From Zobellia nedashkovskayae (GTDB lineage Bacteria > Bacteroidota > Bacteroidia > Flavobacteriales > Flavobacteriaceae): a stretch of 64,000 nucleotides of DNA. The stretch covers positions 4,724,685-4,788,684 of the forward strand of contig NZ_JADDXR010000002.1 of the NCBI RefSeq assembly GCF_015330125.1. Direction: 5' to 3'. The notes under the pieces are model-generated. The model saw only the letters and a list, made by a program, of their open reading frames with translations. It had not been told where the DNA came from and ran no database searches. Position numbers and translations under genes: made by a program. Within the stretch, counting starts at the first letter, position 1, and every line of letters starts with the position of its first letter. Positions 57,001 through 64,000 of this stretch are shown one piece after another.

Positions 57001-57352
57001 AGAAAATAGGGATGGAAAATTCATAGTTCATGAGCTTCCGGTTTTAGCCCAAACTTCTAGCATTAATGAGATACTAATAGATGATTATAACCTAGATGGC
57101 AATCTGGATATCCTTGTAGCAGGAAACCTTTATGCTTCTGAAGTTGAAACACCACGTAACGATGCCGGTCATGGATTATTTTTAGAAGGAAATGGTAAAG
57201 GAGAGTTTACGGCTATTCCCGCATCAGATAGTGGTTTTTTTGTCTCTGGTGATGTGAAGAATATGTCTAGCATACAATTAAACTCGCAGCCTTATATCAT
57301 CGCTGCAAAAAACAATGACTATCTTCAATTCATTGAATTGAAAAAGAAATAA
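54041..57352 (+). CDS. Large FG-GAP/VCBS-repeat lipoprotein with ASPIC/UnbV domain
   Basis: 1103 residues with lipobox LLVSC (Cys22). About 14 calcium-binding-type repeats of the form DxNxDGxxD are visible (DINNDGLIDL, DVNADGLLDI, DYDKDGDLDL, DFNDDGNLDI, DFDNDGYKDL, DLDNDGDLEL, DADGDGDNDL, DFNGDGKPDL, DYNLDGNLDI and others), forming two beta-propeller-like blocks. Between them, about residues 505-575, is an ASPIC/UnbV domain (FGLGSRVYVTVDGKTQMQEL, VVWPNGKIQKL). Such proteins accompany SusCD pairs in marine flavobacteria; their job, perhaps surface binding, is unproven. Own transcript possible after the susD terminator. Confidence 0.9.
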   Translation: MDINIYSKTLVYSFLIFLLVSCTQEQTKTDSKIFTGLKSDQTGVNFNNTLTENDSLNYFTYSYLYMGGGVASGDINNDGLIDLFFTGNQVSNKLYLNKGNLQFEDITENAGISGDDRWYTGVTMADVNADGLLDIYCSVGGKFGIKDNELYINNGDETFSEKAAEYGLNDIGNSVQATFFDYDKDGDLDLFVANYPPTQFDSPTFAYVFKMANVKDHESGHLYQNNGNTFTDVTEASGLKAYGLSLSATAGDLNNDSWPDLYVSNDFNSPDFMYTNNQDGTFKEVVKQATSQTAFYGMGADIADFNDDGNLDIFQVDMDAKSNRRKKANMASMNPELFWDVVNAGFHYQYMHNCMQVNSGVFEDGIPHFSNVSRITGTSSTDWSWGPLFADFDNDGYKDLFVSNGTRREINNNDYFNKLKSIKIKSDTLLELSQKIPSEKIDNFIFKNMGNLEFKRANKDWGIEFKGFSNGVAYADLDNDGDLELITNNIDDEASIFKNNASETNNYIQIKFKGNQSNQFGLGSRVYVTVDGKTQMQELTLSRGFQSSVAPMLHFGLGDASKVDELKVVWPNGKIQKLNTVEANQALTLDFNNAIVNTDENINKSKIFATDKTSKFPAYKHTENEYDDFEDQVLLPHKMSSFGPTLAVGDLNNDSLEDYFIGGSSGNIGSLFMQTSTGFQKHPSTFLEDDIKSEDSGSLIFDADGDGDNDLYVVSGGYEFSNNSEALQDRLYLNDGQGNFTKANATALPDLKISGSKVYQSDFNGDGKPDLLVLGRQIPKNYPSPATSYILKNTSSNGKVSFEIFEEIQPKEFQNLGMATSAVITDYDNDGRQDVMIVGEWMPIRMFHNTKTGFEEVSESLGLTKDTTGWWWSVQQGDFDNDGDMDYIVGNNGQNYKYKATEEETFDIFVSDFDKDNNQDIVLSYYNDGKQYPVRGRGCSSQQIPAIKQKFQDYESFAEATLEDVYTEKSLESALHYQVKSFASIYLENRDGKFIVHELPVLAQTSSINEILIDDYNLDGNLDILVAGNLYASEVETPRNDAGHGLFLEGNGKGEFTAIPASDSGFFVSGDVKNMSSIQLNSQPYIIAAKNNDYLQFIELKKK

Positions 57353-57358
57353 GAAAAG

Positions 57359-57391
57359 AAAAAGGGACTATCATTACAATAGTCCCTTTTT
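57359..57391. terminator. Bidirectional terminator
   Basis: AAAAGGGACTAT pairs with ATAGTCCCTTTT around a short loop; serves the UnbV gene and the convergent GH43 gene. Confidence 0.88.
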
Positions 57392-57409
57392 CTCATTTTA
57401 ATATTCAAT

Positions 57410-58432
57410 TTACTCTTGTGTATAAGGGTCTAAAGTCACTATGCTACCATCTGGATTATAGGTAATTTCTGCAACCTTCACAGAACGTAAATGAGTTACG
57501 CCTTTAGATAGGCTAGAATCATGATAGAATAAATACCACTTACCTTCTACCTCACAAATGGAATGATGAGAGGTCCAACCTACAACAGGATTCAATATAC
57601 GTCCAGTATAGGTAAATGGTCCGTATGGGTTATCTCCTATCGCATAGCAGATAAAATGGGTGTCTCCCGTAGAATAGGAAAAGTAATATTTACCATCGTA
57701 TTTATGTATCCAAGAAGCTTCAAAGAAACGTCTATCATTATCGGCCTCTAAAAGTAATTTCCCATCTGCATCTAAAATTTGCACCTCTTTTGGCTCTTCT
57801 GCAAACTCTAGCATATCGTCCGTTAATTTGGCTACAATTGGTAATAGCGCCACTTCTTCTGGTTCTGGCATTTCATTGCTTTTATCGTATGTATTATTAC
57901 GATATTTTTGAAGTTGTCCGCCCCAAATTCCACCAAAATACATGTAATAACTACCGTCTTCATCCTCAAAAACTGCAGGATCTATAGAGTAACTTCCTTC
58001 TATAGCTTCCGGCTGAGCCGTAAAAGGCCCTTCTGGAGTATCACCTACAGCTACGCCTATTTTAAAAATTCCGTCATATCCTCGTGCGGGAAAATATAAA
58101 TAGTATTTGCCATCTTTATGTGCTGCATCTGGTGCCCACATTTGTTTTTCTGCCCACGGCACATCATCAACATGAAGCGCTACTCCGTTATCAACCGCTT
58201 CACTATGTATTCCATCCATAGAAATCACATGATAATCCTCCATGGCAAAATGACTTCCTAAATCATCAAAAGGAATTCCTGCTTCTATGTCATGGGATGG
58301 GTAGATATATATTTTTCCATTGAAAACATGAGCGGAGGGATCTGCAGTGTATATATTCTTTACCAACGGCTGGGAAATAGCTGTTTCGTTTAACTTATCA
58401 AAATCGATATTTTCTATAGATTCTTCTGGCAT
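57410..58432 (-). CDS. Glycoside hydrolase family 43 (beta-xylosidase/arabinofuranosidase-like), cytoplasmic
   Basis: 340 residues, a single five-bladed GH43 propeller without signal peptide, so intracellular. Catalytic residues are Asp31 in YTADPSAHV (base), Asp151 in YSIDPAVFED (pKa modulator) and Glu238 in RFFEASWIHKYDGKYYF (acid). Further motifs: QMWAPDAAHKDGKYYLYF and GWTSHHSICEVEGKWYLFYH. Hydrolysis of xylo- or arabinoxylo-oligosaccharides is expected from the family and its position after a GH10 xylanase and a symporter, 28 bases apart. Last gene of the operon. Confidence 0.92.
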   Translation of the reverse strand: MPEESIENIDFDKLNETAISQPLVKNIYTADPSAHVFNGKIYIYPSHDIEAGIPFDDLGSHFAMEDYHVISMDGIHSEAVDNGVALHVDDVPWAEKQMWAPDAAHKDGKYYLYFPARGYDGIFKIGVAVGDTPEGPFTAQPEAIEGSYSIDPAVFEDEDGSYYMYFGGIWGGQLQKYRNNTYDKSNEMPEPEEVALLPIVAKLTDDMLEFAEEPKEVQILDADGKLLLEADNDRRFFEASWIHKYDGKYYFSYSTGDTHFICYAIGDNPYGPFTYTGRILNPVVGWTSHHSICEVEGKWYLFYHDSSLSKGVTHLRSVKVAEITYNPDGSIVTLDPYTQE

Positions 58433-58460
58433 CTGAAATACGTATTATGTTATGCGTTAT

Positions 58461-59918
58461 TTATTTTAGTCTTCGTTTCTTTAAATCTACCTCTATCTGA
58501 GTTTCCATCTTTTTATTTATCTCATATAAAAATAGCAAAGCAATTCCCAATAAAAACGGAATTGCAGGGTAAATACTAACTAGCATTTTTGTTCCTAGAA
58601 CTGCACTTTCTGGTTGCACAATAGCTTCTCCCGCAACCATGGCTTCTTTTGAAATATAACCATACGCTCCTAAAATACCAGTAACCAATGAGCTCCCAAT
58701 ACTTAAGCCTCCTTTTAATCCCACCATCATAGCAGAGAAAATTATGGCTGTGGCTCTTCTATTATTCTTCCATTCCGAGAAATCTGCTACGTCTGCAATC
58801 ATAGCCCATAATAAGGGTATGGTCAACCCATAAAAGAAGCCATGAAAAATCTGTGAGGTAAAAATAAGCCCGACCGAAGTTGGTAAAAAGAAGTAAAAAA
58901 AAATAATAAAAAGCGTTGATATAAAAAGCGCTACCATAAAGACATCTCGCTTTCCATATTTATCGGCAAATCTTTTTGATAGCGTAATACCAAAAATCAT
59001 AAAAATAATACCACCGGCATTAAAAAGTCCAAAACCCGCAGAAACCGGATTCTCACCAAAAAAATTGACCCCAATAGATGCTAGAGCATCTAAAATAGGT
59101 TGTATAAAAATCGTTAAACTTTCTTTATCCACATAGTTCTCAAAGTAATACACATAAGACCCGCCTTTCATTGCCAAGGTCACAAATACGAGCGTGGTAA
59201 GCACCAACATTATAATCCATGGTCTATTACCGAATAAATCTCCCAAATCTTCTTTTAAGGTAGATTTCTGCTCCGCAGTAGGAACAATACGTTCTTTAGT
59301 AGTTAAAAAAGTAATAATGAGCATGACCGTGCCAATAATAGCCAACCAAGTCATAACAACCTCTATACCCACAGCTTTATCTCCATTACCTGCAGATTCA
59401 ATTATAGGCAGCATAAATACCTGCACAAAAAACTGTGCGAACATCACACCTACGAAGCGATAGGCGGACAGGCTATTCCTTTCGCCCATATCGCCTGTAA
59501 TTACGCCACTTAATGCAGAGTACGGCAAATTATTAGCCGCATATAAAAGCAGTAAAAATGTATACGTAACCACCGCATAAATAACCTTGCCCTTATAATT
59601 AAAATCAGGTGTGCTGAAAGCCAAAAGAGCTACAACACCCAGAGGAACCGCCGTAAATAAAATCCAAGGTCTAAACTTACCCCATTTAGAAGTCGTACGA
59701 TCCGCAAGAGCACCTATGATAGGGTTGAAACCGAATGCCGCAATAAGACCAACCGTTAGTATAATGGCCGATGCATGGCTAGTTTCCAGACCATAAATAT
59801 CTGTATAGAAATAGGCCAGATAAGTCATTAAAGTCTGAAAGACCAAGTTAGCCGCTAAATCACCTAGGCTGTAACCGATTTTCTCCTTGACAGATAATTT
59901 TTGAGATTCTAGATTCAT
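58461..59918 (-). CDS. GPH-family (glycoside-pentoside-hexuronide) sugar:cation symporter
   Basis: 485 residues, about 12 membrane helices. Begins LSVKEKIGYSLGDLAANLVF, a hallmark of the MelB/XylE-like GPH family, with GALADRTTSKWGKFRPWIL after helix 2 and the loop FADKYGKRDVF. Imports oligosaccharides with a cation; by position in the operon, xylo-oligosaccharides. It starts 5 bases after the xylanase stop and is followed 28 bases later by the GH43 gene, so the three are one transcript. Confidence 0.93.
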   Translation of the reverse strand: MNLESQKLSVKEKIGYSLGDLAANLVFQTLMTYLAYFYTDIYGLETSHASAIILTVGLIAAFGFNPIIGALADRTTSKWGKFRPWILFTAVPLGVVALLAFSTPDFNYKGKVIYAVVTYTFLLLLYAANNLPYSALSGVITGDMGERNSLSAYRFVGVMFAQFFVQVFMLPIIESAGNGDKAVGIEVVMTWLAIIGTVMLIITFLTTKERIVPTAEQKSTLKEDLGDLFGNRPWIIMLVLTTLVFVTLAMKGGSYVYYFENYVDKESLTIFIQPILDALASIGVNFFGENPVSAGFGLFNAGGIIFMIFGITLSKRFADKYGKRDVFMVALFISTLFIIFFYFFLPTSVGLIFTSQIFHGFFYGLTIPLLWAMIADVADFSEWKNNRRATAIIFSAMMVGLKGGLSIGSSLVTGILGAYGYISKEAMVAGEAIVQPESAVLGTKMLVSIYPAIPFLLGIALLFLYEINKKMETQIEVDLKKRRLK

Positions 59919-59923
59919 AAGAA

Positions 59924-61063
59924 TTACTGTTGGTTGGTTGAATCTGTTTTAAGTTCCATTACCGCCTGATATGCTTTTTTCGCTTCAAATTTTCTATCAA
60001 AAAGTAAAGGGTAATTAGTTCTATTAGTAATTGGCCAATTGTTAAGCCATGAACTTTGGTCATTCACACCCCAGAAAGTAACCCTATCAATCTTATCACT
60101 GTGTTTTAAAAAGAGTTTAAAAATATCCTTGTAACGCTGGGCTAACTGCACTTCTACAGAATCTGGCAAAGCATTTGGGTACGGATTCATTTCTTCGCTC
60201 TCCTCATAGTTTTGACCAATTTCTGCGCCCTCCAATCCCCAAGGGTTTGGTAAAACGGTAACATCCAATTCTGTAATGGAAACCTTTAAACCCAGTTTTG
60301 CATAGGCCACAATACTATTCTCTACTTCTTCCAATGAAGGTTCTGTCAAACCCCAATGTGCCTGCATACCTACTCCGTTAATCTTAGCTCCGCTTTTTTG
60401 AAGATTTTCTATAAGCCGTATAGCCCCTTCCCGCTTTTTGGGTTTCCACATATTATAATCGTTATAATATAACTCTGCAGATGGGTCTGCTTTTTCTGCA
60501 AGCTTAAATGCAACTTCTAAATACCTCTCTCCCATCACCTTTAAAAAGACAGATTCCCTTAGCGAACCATCTTCATTTAAAGCCTCGTTTACCACATCCC
60601 AACCATCAATTTTACCACTATACCTACTTGCTACTGTCGTAATATGATCACGGATATAATTTGCCATGGTAGCACTATCATTTACGGTATTCATCCATGG
60701 CCCTATCTGGCTATGCCATAAAAGTGTATGACCAATAACGAACATGTTATTTTCTTTACCAAGAGCCACATACTTGTCTGCCATTTCAAAATAAAACGTG
60801 TCTGGAGACGGATGAACCTCTTCCCATTTCATTACGTTTTCTGGACTAATAGTATTGAATTCTCTCTTTAAAACTTCAAGAGCTTTTTTATTTTTTCCAG
60901 TAATAATCTTGTCATTAATAGCTGCTCCTATATAAAACTCTTTCTTGTAAACTTTTTTGAGACTGTCAGCATCGTCTTCGGTTTGAAATGCACTTTCCTT
61001 AATTTTTCCAAAACCGAACAAAAACAACAGGATTACAAAAAATAACACAACAGTTTTAAACAT
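59924..61063 (-). CDS. Endo-1,4-beta-xylanase, glycoside hydrolase family 10
   Basis: 379 residues. An N-terminal hydrophobic segment (about 4-19) acts as signal or anchor; there is no lipobox Cys. GH10 barrel: EFNTISPENVMKWEEVHP, GHTLLWHSQ, acid/base Glu160 in WDVVNEALNE, nucleophile Glu265 in ITELDVTVLP, and WGVNDQSSWL. Cuts the xylan backbone outside the cytoplasm, either periplasmic or at the surface. No carbohydrate-binding module. First gene of the operon; a perfect dyad lies 45-63 bases before its start. Confidence 0.95.
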   Translation of the reverse strand: MFKTVVLFFVILLFLFGFGKIKESAFQTEDDADSLKKVYKKEFYIGAAINDKIITGKNKKALEVLKREFNTISPENVMKWEEVHPSPDTFYFEMADKYVALGKENNMFVIGHTLLWHSQIGPWMNTVNDSATMANYIRDHITTVASRYSGKIDGWDVVNEALNEDGSLRESVFLKVMGERYLEVAFKLAEKADPSAELYYNDYNMWKPKKREGAIRLIENLQKSGAKINGVGMQAHWGLTEPSLEEVENSIVAYAKLGLKVSITELDVTVLPNPWGLEGAEIGQNYEESEEMNPYPNALPDSVEVQLAQRYKDIFKLFLKHSDKIDRVTFWGVNDQSSWLNNWPITNRTNYPLLFDRKFEAKKAYQAVMELKTDSTNQQ

Positions 61064-61107
61064 ATCATTAAATTAAAATGGTTAAACAGAGAAATCTATA
61101 AAATAAC

Positions 61108-61126
61108 TAGTCAATTGTATTGACTA
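61108..61126. promoter_or_regulatory. Perfect dyad before the xylan operon
   Basis: TAGTCAAT and ATTGACTA around TGT form a 19-base inverted repeat, 45-63 bases before the xylanase ATG. Spacing and position suit a dimeric repressor or activator site. It could also fold in the RNA leader, but no T-run follows. Confidence 0.5.
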
Positions 61127-61346
61127 TGAATATGATAAAAGTCGTGAAATTACTAGGTTACCTATATTACAAATGAAGCGCTGTATAGAACATTTGTGGC
61201 ATTTTGCCTCATAAAAGCCATAAGCTTTAAGTAATTGGGCATGACGCAGAAATTGCGAGTGATTAAAACTCAAGTTTTTAAATGTAGAAAATGAGTAGTT
61301 TTAATTAAGTTTTGATAGGCTGAGTTCATTGCTAAAGCATCCTGTT

Positions 61347-61826
61347 TTAGGTTTCCTCCGCATTGCCTTTAGTAGTTTCTATTCCTTTATATACATTTGG
61401 ATTATGCTTTTCCATGTAAAATTCAGGATGGGGCAACTCCGTAAATCCAAATTTCTTATAAAGCCATTCTGCAGTGTCAGTTAGTAAAATCCATCGTCTT
61501 AATCCTTGTAGCTTTGGATGTTCCATGATTTCATTTATCAACCATTTACTTAATCCATTTCCTCTATATTCTTTAAGAACAAATACATCTCCTAAATAGG
61601 CAATTGTGGAATAGTCTGAAATTATTCTGGCGTAGCCTATTTGTTTGTTATTATGATACAGTCCAAAATTCAAAGAGTTTTCAATGGATGTTTTTAGGGT
61701 ATTCATTGGAATTCCCTTAGCCCAATCAGTTTCTTTTGAAAGGAATTTGTAGATGCTCAAAATATCTAACTTATCCTTGTCGGTTGAAATGGTATAATCA
61801 TTTCTATGTGTTTCTACTATTTCCAA
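61347..61826 (-). CDS. GNAT-family N-acetyltransferase
   Basis: 159 residues with a GNAT fold: IGYARIISDYSTIAYLGDVFV, the acetyl-CoA-binding loop EYRGNGLSKWLINEIM (Q/RxxGxG/A motif) and WLYKKFGFTELPHPEFYMEK at the end. Resembles the YjcF/small-acceptor subgroup; acceptor unknown. Not obviously part of the xylan locus; it lies between the operon and the regulator gene, with 283 bases to the xylanase side and about 130 to the other. Confidence 0.9.
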   Translation of the reverse strand: MEIVETHRNDYTISTDKDKLDILSIYKFLSKETDWAKGIPMNTLKTSIENSLNFGLYHNNKQIGYARIISDYSTIAYLGDVFVLKEYRGNGLSKWLINEIMEHPKLQGLRRWILLTDTAEWLYKKFGFTELPHPEFYMEKHNPNVYKGIETTKGNAEET

Positions 61827-61955
61827 TCCAGTATATTTAATTCATATAAAGATATAGATTTACACATAACAGTACATATACTTCTATTGTACCCGTAATT
61901 TTCTTAAGTCTAGCAAAGTCATAGAATTTATACTGCATTAGAAATTATCAAGTGA

Positions 61956-64000
61956 TTACTTCACCTCAGTAGGAAGAAACCCAAATTGGGCCTTAAAGCA
62001 TTTGGTAAAATAGGAAGGAGATGAAAAGCCTACTTTAAAGCAAACCTCACTTATAGATTCGTTTCCGTTCTCTATCATCTGCTTGGCTTTTTCAAGTCTT
62101 ATTTTGCGTAGAAACTCATTTGCAGAATAGCCTGTTAGCGCTTTTATCTTTCTATATAATTGACTTCTACTTAGATTCAGTTCCTCAGCCAACTGCTCTA
62201 CATTTAGATTTTCATCCGATAGATTAGCAGTAACATAATCTAGCACCTTTGCAATAAAACCTTTGTCTAATAAAGAAGCACTTTCGGGTACTTTTACGTT
62301 GTTTGAATCATTTAAATACTTATTAAACAGTACTTGCCTACTGCTCAAAATTTGCTTTAACTGCGCTCTAAGCACGGTCATCTCAAAAGGTTTGGTCAGA
62401 TAAACATCCGCACCGCAGTCAATACCCTTTACCCAATCATCTGTCATTGTTTTGGCGGTGAGCATTAGAATTGGAATATGGCTTGTTTTCAGGTCTTCCC
62501 GTATATGTCTACAGAACTCAAATCCGTCCATTTCTGGCATAACCACATCAGAAAGGATAATGTCCGGAGTTCTTTTTTCGGCTGCCTTTAATGCTTCCGT
62601 TCCGTTTACTGCTTCAATAACTTTATACTCTCCCTTTAGTTCATTTCTTAAATACGCTCTCAGCTCTGCATTATCTTCAACAATAAGAAGCGTCGTATCC
62701 AACCCATTATTTGCATACTGATTAACGATATCTCCGCCCGTCGTAATTGGTTTTAATTCCTCACTTTTAGTCTCGGGCTTTAGAAACAGCTCGCTGGGTT
62801 TGAAGTGGGCATTACCAAGCGGTAGAAAAATCCTGAATTTGGTACCAAGTCCTTCTTCACTTTCTACAACTATTTTACCTTTTAAAAGGTCTATAAAACT
62901 CTTCACTACTTCTAAGCCAATACCTGTACCACCATAATATTGGCTGTTCATTTTTTCTACTCGGTAAAACCGCTCAAAAACCTTTTCCAATTCTTCTTTT
63001 CCAATACCGCTTCCTGTATCTTCTATGTTTATTTCCAAGGCCTGAAAAGCTTCCGTTTCATTTACCAATGGGAATATAATTTTATTGGCGCATTTAAAAA
63101 CGCCTACCGTTATGGTTCCTCTATCCGGTGTAATTTTAAAGGCATTTGATAGGATGTTAAAAATGACTTTTTCCAACATAGAAGGGTCGCTCCACAGCGT
63201 TATAGGTTGCTCCTCGGATTCTACTAAAAAGTGAATATCTTTTAGCGTTGCCTCTTCTTCAAAATGATTTGTAATTTCTTTGATGAACGTTATGGCCTCT
63301 AGCTCGGACACCTTAACGTTAAGCTTATTAATATCTAGCTTTCTAAAATCCATCAACTCATCTATTAACCGCTTTAATCTGTTGGTGTTCTTGTGGATGA
63401 TACCCAACTTTTCCTTCATCTTTTGAGAAAAAGAAGTTCCTGAATCTCTAAGAATGTCTTCTAACGGATTTAAAATAAGCGTAAGTGGAGTCCTAAATTC
63501 ATGGGAGATATTCGTAAAAAATTGAATTTTTCTATCGTTCAACACTTCTTCCTGTAATCGCTTTTCGCGTTCAAATTGAACCATTCTTTTTTCCTGAACT
63601 CGCTGATTTGCCAACTTTACCAAAAAGTAAGTTATTAGTAAAATGGCCAGTACATACAGTAAAATAGCCGTAGTTGTACCCCACCAAGGTGCTAAAACCG
63701 TAAGCCGTAAAGTCTTTGGTGTTTCATTCCAAACACCATCATTATTGGCTGCTTTCACCTTAAAAACATAATCACCCACAGGAAGATTCGTATAGGTTGC
63801 ACTTCTGGTTTTCCCTACATAGTTCCACCGGTTGTCAAAACCTTCTAAAAAATAGGCGTACTGGTTCTTTTTGGGCCTTGTGAAATTTATTCCTGCATAT
63901 TCTATTGTAAAAACCGACTGATTATGAGTGAGGGTTAAATTTTCCGTACGGCCTATAACTTTTTCTAAAGGCGATTTTTCCGTACCTGGCACAACGGATT
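61956..64000 (-). CDS. Hybrid two-component system protein, C-terminal part (start outside window)
   Basis: About 680 residues are visible; the 5' end and the periplasmic beta-propeller sensor lie beyond the window, as the frame stays open to the edge. Order: Y_Y_Y domain (about residues 20-100 of the visible part), one membrane helix (about 107-126), HisKA with FFTNISHEFRTPL (His164), HATPase (DTGSGIG, GGTGIGLEVV), receiver with IILSDVVMPEMDGF, and an AraC-type DNA-binding domain (SRSQLYRKIKALTGYS, SEVCFKVGFSSPSYFTKCF). HTCS proteins bind sugars in the periplasm and activate PUL genes; this one is the candidate regulator of the xylan operon. Confidence 0.93.
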   Translation of the reverse strand, partial: SVVPGTEKSPLEKVIGRTENLTLTHNQSVFTIEYAGINFTRPKKNQYAYFLEGFDNRWNYVGKTRSATYTNLPVGDYVFKVKAANNDGVWNETPKTLRLTVLAPWWGTTTAILLYVLAILLITYFLVKLANQRVQEKRMVQFEREKRLQEEVLNDRKIQFFTNISHEFRTPLTLILNPLEDILRDSGTSFSQKMKEKLGIIHKNTNRLKRLIDELMDFRKLDINKLNVKVSELEAITFIKEITNHFEEEATLKDIHFLVESEEQPITLWSDPSMLEKVIFNILSNAFKITPDRGTITVGVFKCANKIIFPLVNETEAFQALEINIEDTGSGIGKEELEKVFERFYRVEKMNSQYYGGTGIGLEVVKSFIDLLKGKIVVESEEGLGTKFRIFLPLGNAHFKPSELFLKPETKSEELKPITTGGDIVNQYANNGLDTTLLIVEDNAELRAYLRNELKGEYKVIEAVNGTEALKAAEKRTPDIILSDVVMPEMDGFEFCRHIREDLKTSHIPILMLTAKTMTDDWVKGIDCGADVYLTKPFEMTVLRAQLKQILSSRQVLFNKYLNDSNNVKVPESASLLDKGFIAKVLDYVTANLSDENLNVEQLAEELNLSRSQLYRKIKALTGYSANEFLRKIRLEKAKQMIENGNESISEVCFKVGFSSPSYFTKCFKAQFGFLPTEVK

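Noticed and set aside
1..64000. CRISPR arrays, tRNA or rRNA genes, insertion sequences, prophage, toxin-antitoxin or restriction genes
   Set aside because: None seen by reading: no regular spacer-repeat arrays, no transposase or integrase, no structured RNA gene that I could support. A covariance-model search for tRNAs was not possible.

Overview
The window is a stretch of a low-GC Bacteroidota chromosome, almost certainly from a marine member of the Flavobacteriaceae. The evidence is two SusC/SusD pairs, a hybrid two-component regulator, a xylan operon, lipoproteins with lipobox cysteines, LytTR regulators, several flavobacterial conserved families (LETM1-related protein, 2TM proteins, DUF4331, the PadR-PspC-GIN cluster) and promoters of the Bacteroidota TAnnTTTG type. 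The genus (Maribacter/Zobellia-like) is a guess. I saw no rRNA, tRNA, CRISPR array, insertion sequence or prophage. Most of the DNA looks like ordinary core genome, with accessory carbohydrate loci on the right.

Layout. 1-4.4 kb: end of an RND/MMPL exporter, then a leftward group of two DUF4331 proteins and a TPR lipoprotein. The two DUF4331 proteins look like the two halves of one domain. 4.7-5.9 kb: LETM1-related protein. 6.0-8.9 kb: a leftward signalling operon made of a LytS-like kinase fused to a 2TM domain, two free 2TM proteins and a LytTR response regulator. Pairs of direct repeats matching the LytTR binding consensus, 21 bp apart, lie in front of both the kinase gene and the first free 2TM gene. 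9.0-12 kb: an Lrp/AsnC regulator divergent from metE, with a repeated operator-like motif between them. 12-33.7 kb: housekeeping and stress genes, including a COG2509 flavoprotein, a DEAD-box helicase, divergent dps/oxyR, PBP4, NudK, AIM24, PadR-PspC-GIN, and a dipeptide epimerase with an aminotransferase.

33.7-38.3 kb: a SusD/SusC pair with no enzymes next to it, separated by a large perfect hairpin from two tandem lipocalin-like paralogues. 39.6-43.3 kb: trxB and two paralogous LytTR regulators flanking a universal stress protein gene; one regulator lacks the phosphoacceptor aspartate. 43.4-57.4 kb: galactokinase, an FGE-type lipoprotein and a Tat-exported Gfo/Idh/MocA oxidoreductase pointing left; a FucP-like MFS permease, SusC, SusD and a 1103-residue FG-GAP/UnbV lipoprotein pointing right. 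This resembles a polysaccharide or glycoside utilisation locus.

57.4-64 kb: a leftward xylan operon (GH10 xylanase, GPH-type sugar symporter, cytoplasmic GH43) with a perfect dyad ahead of the xylanase, a GNAT acetyltransferase, and a truncated hybrid two-component regulator that is the natural candidate controller. The likely path is extracytoplasmic cleavage of xylan by GH10, import of oligosaccharides by the symporter and final hydrolysis by GH43 in the cytoplasm.
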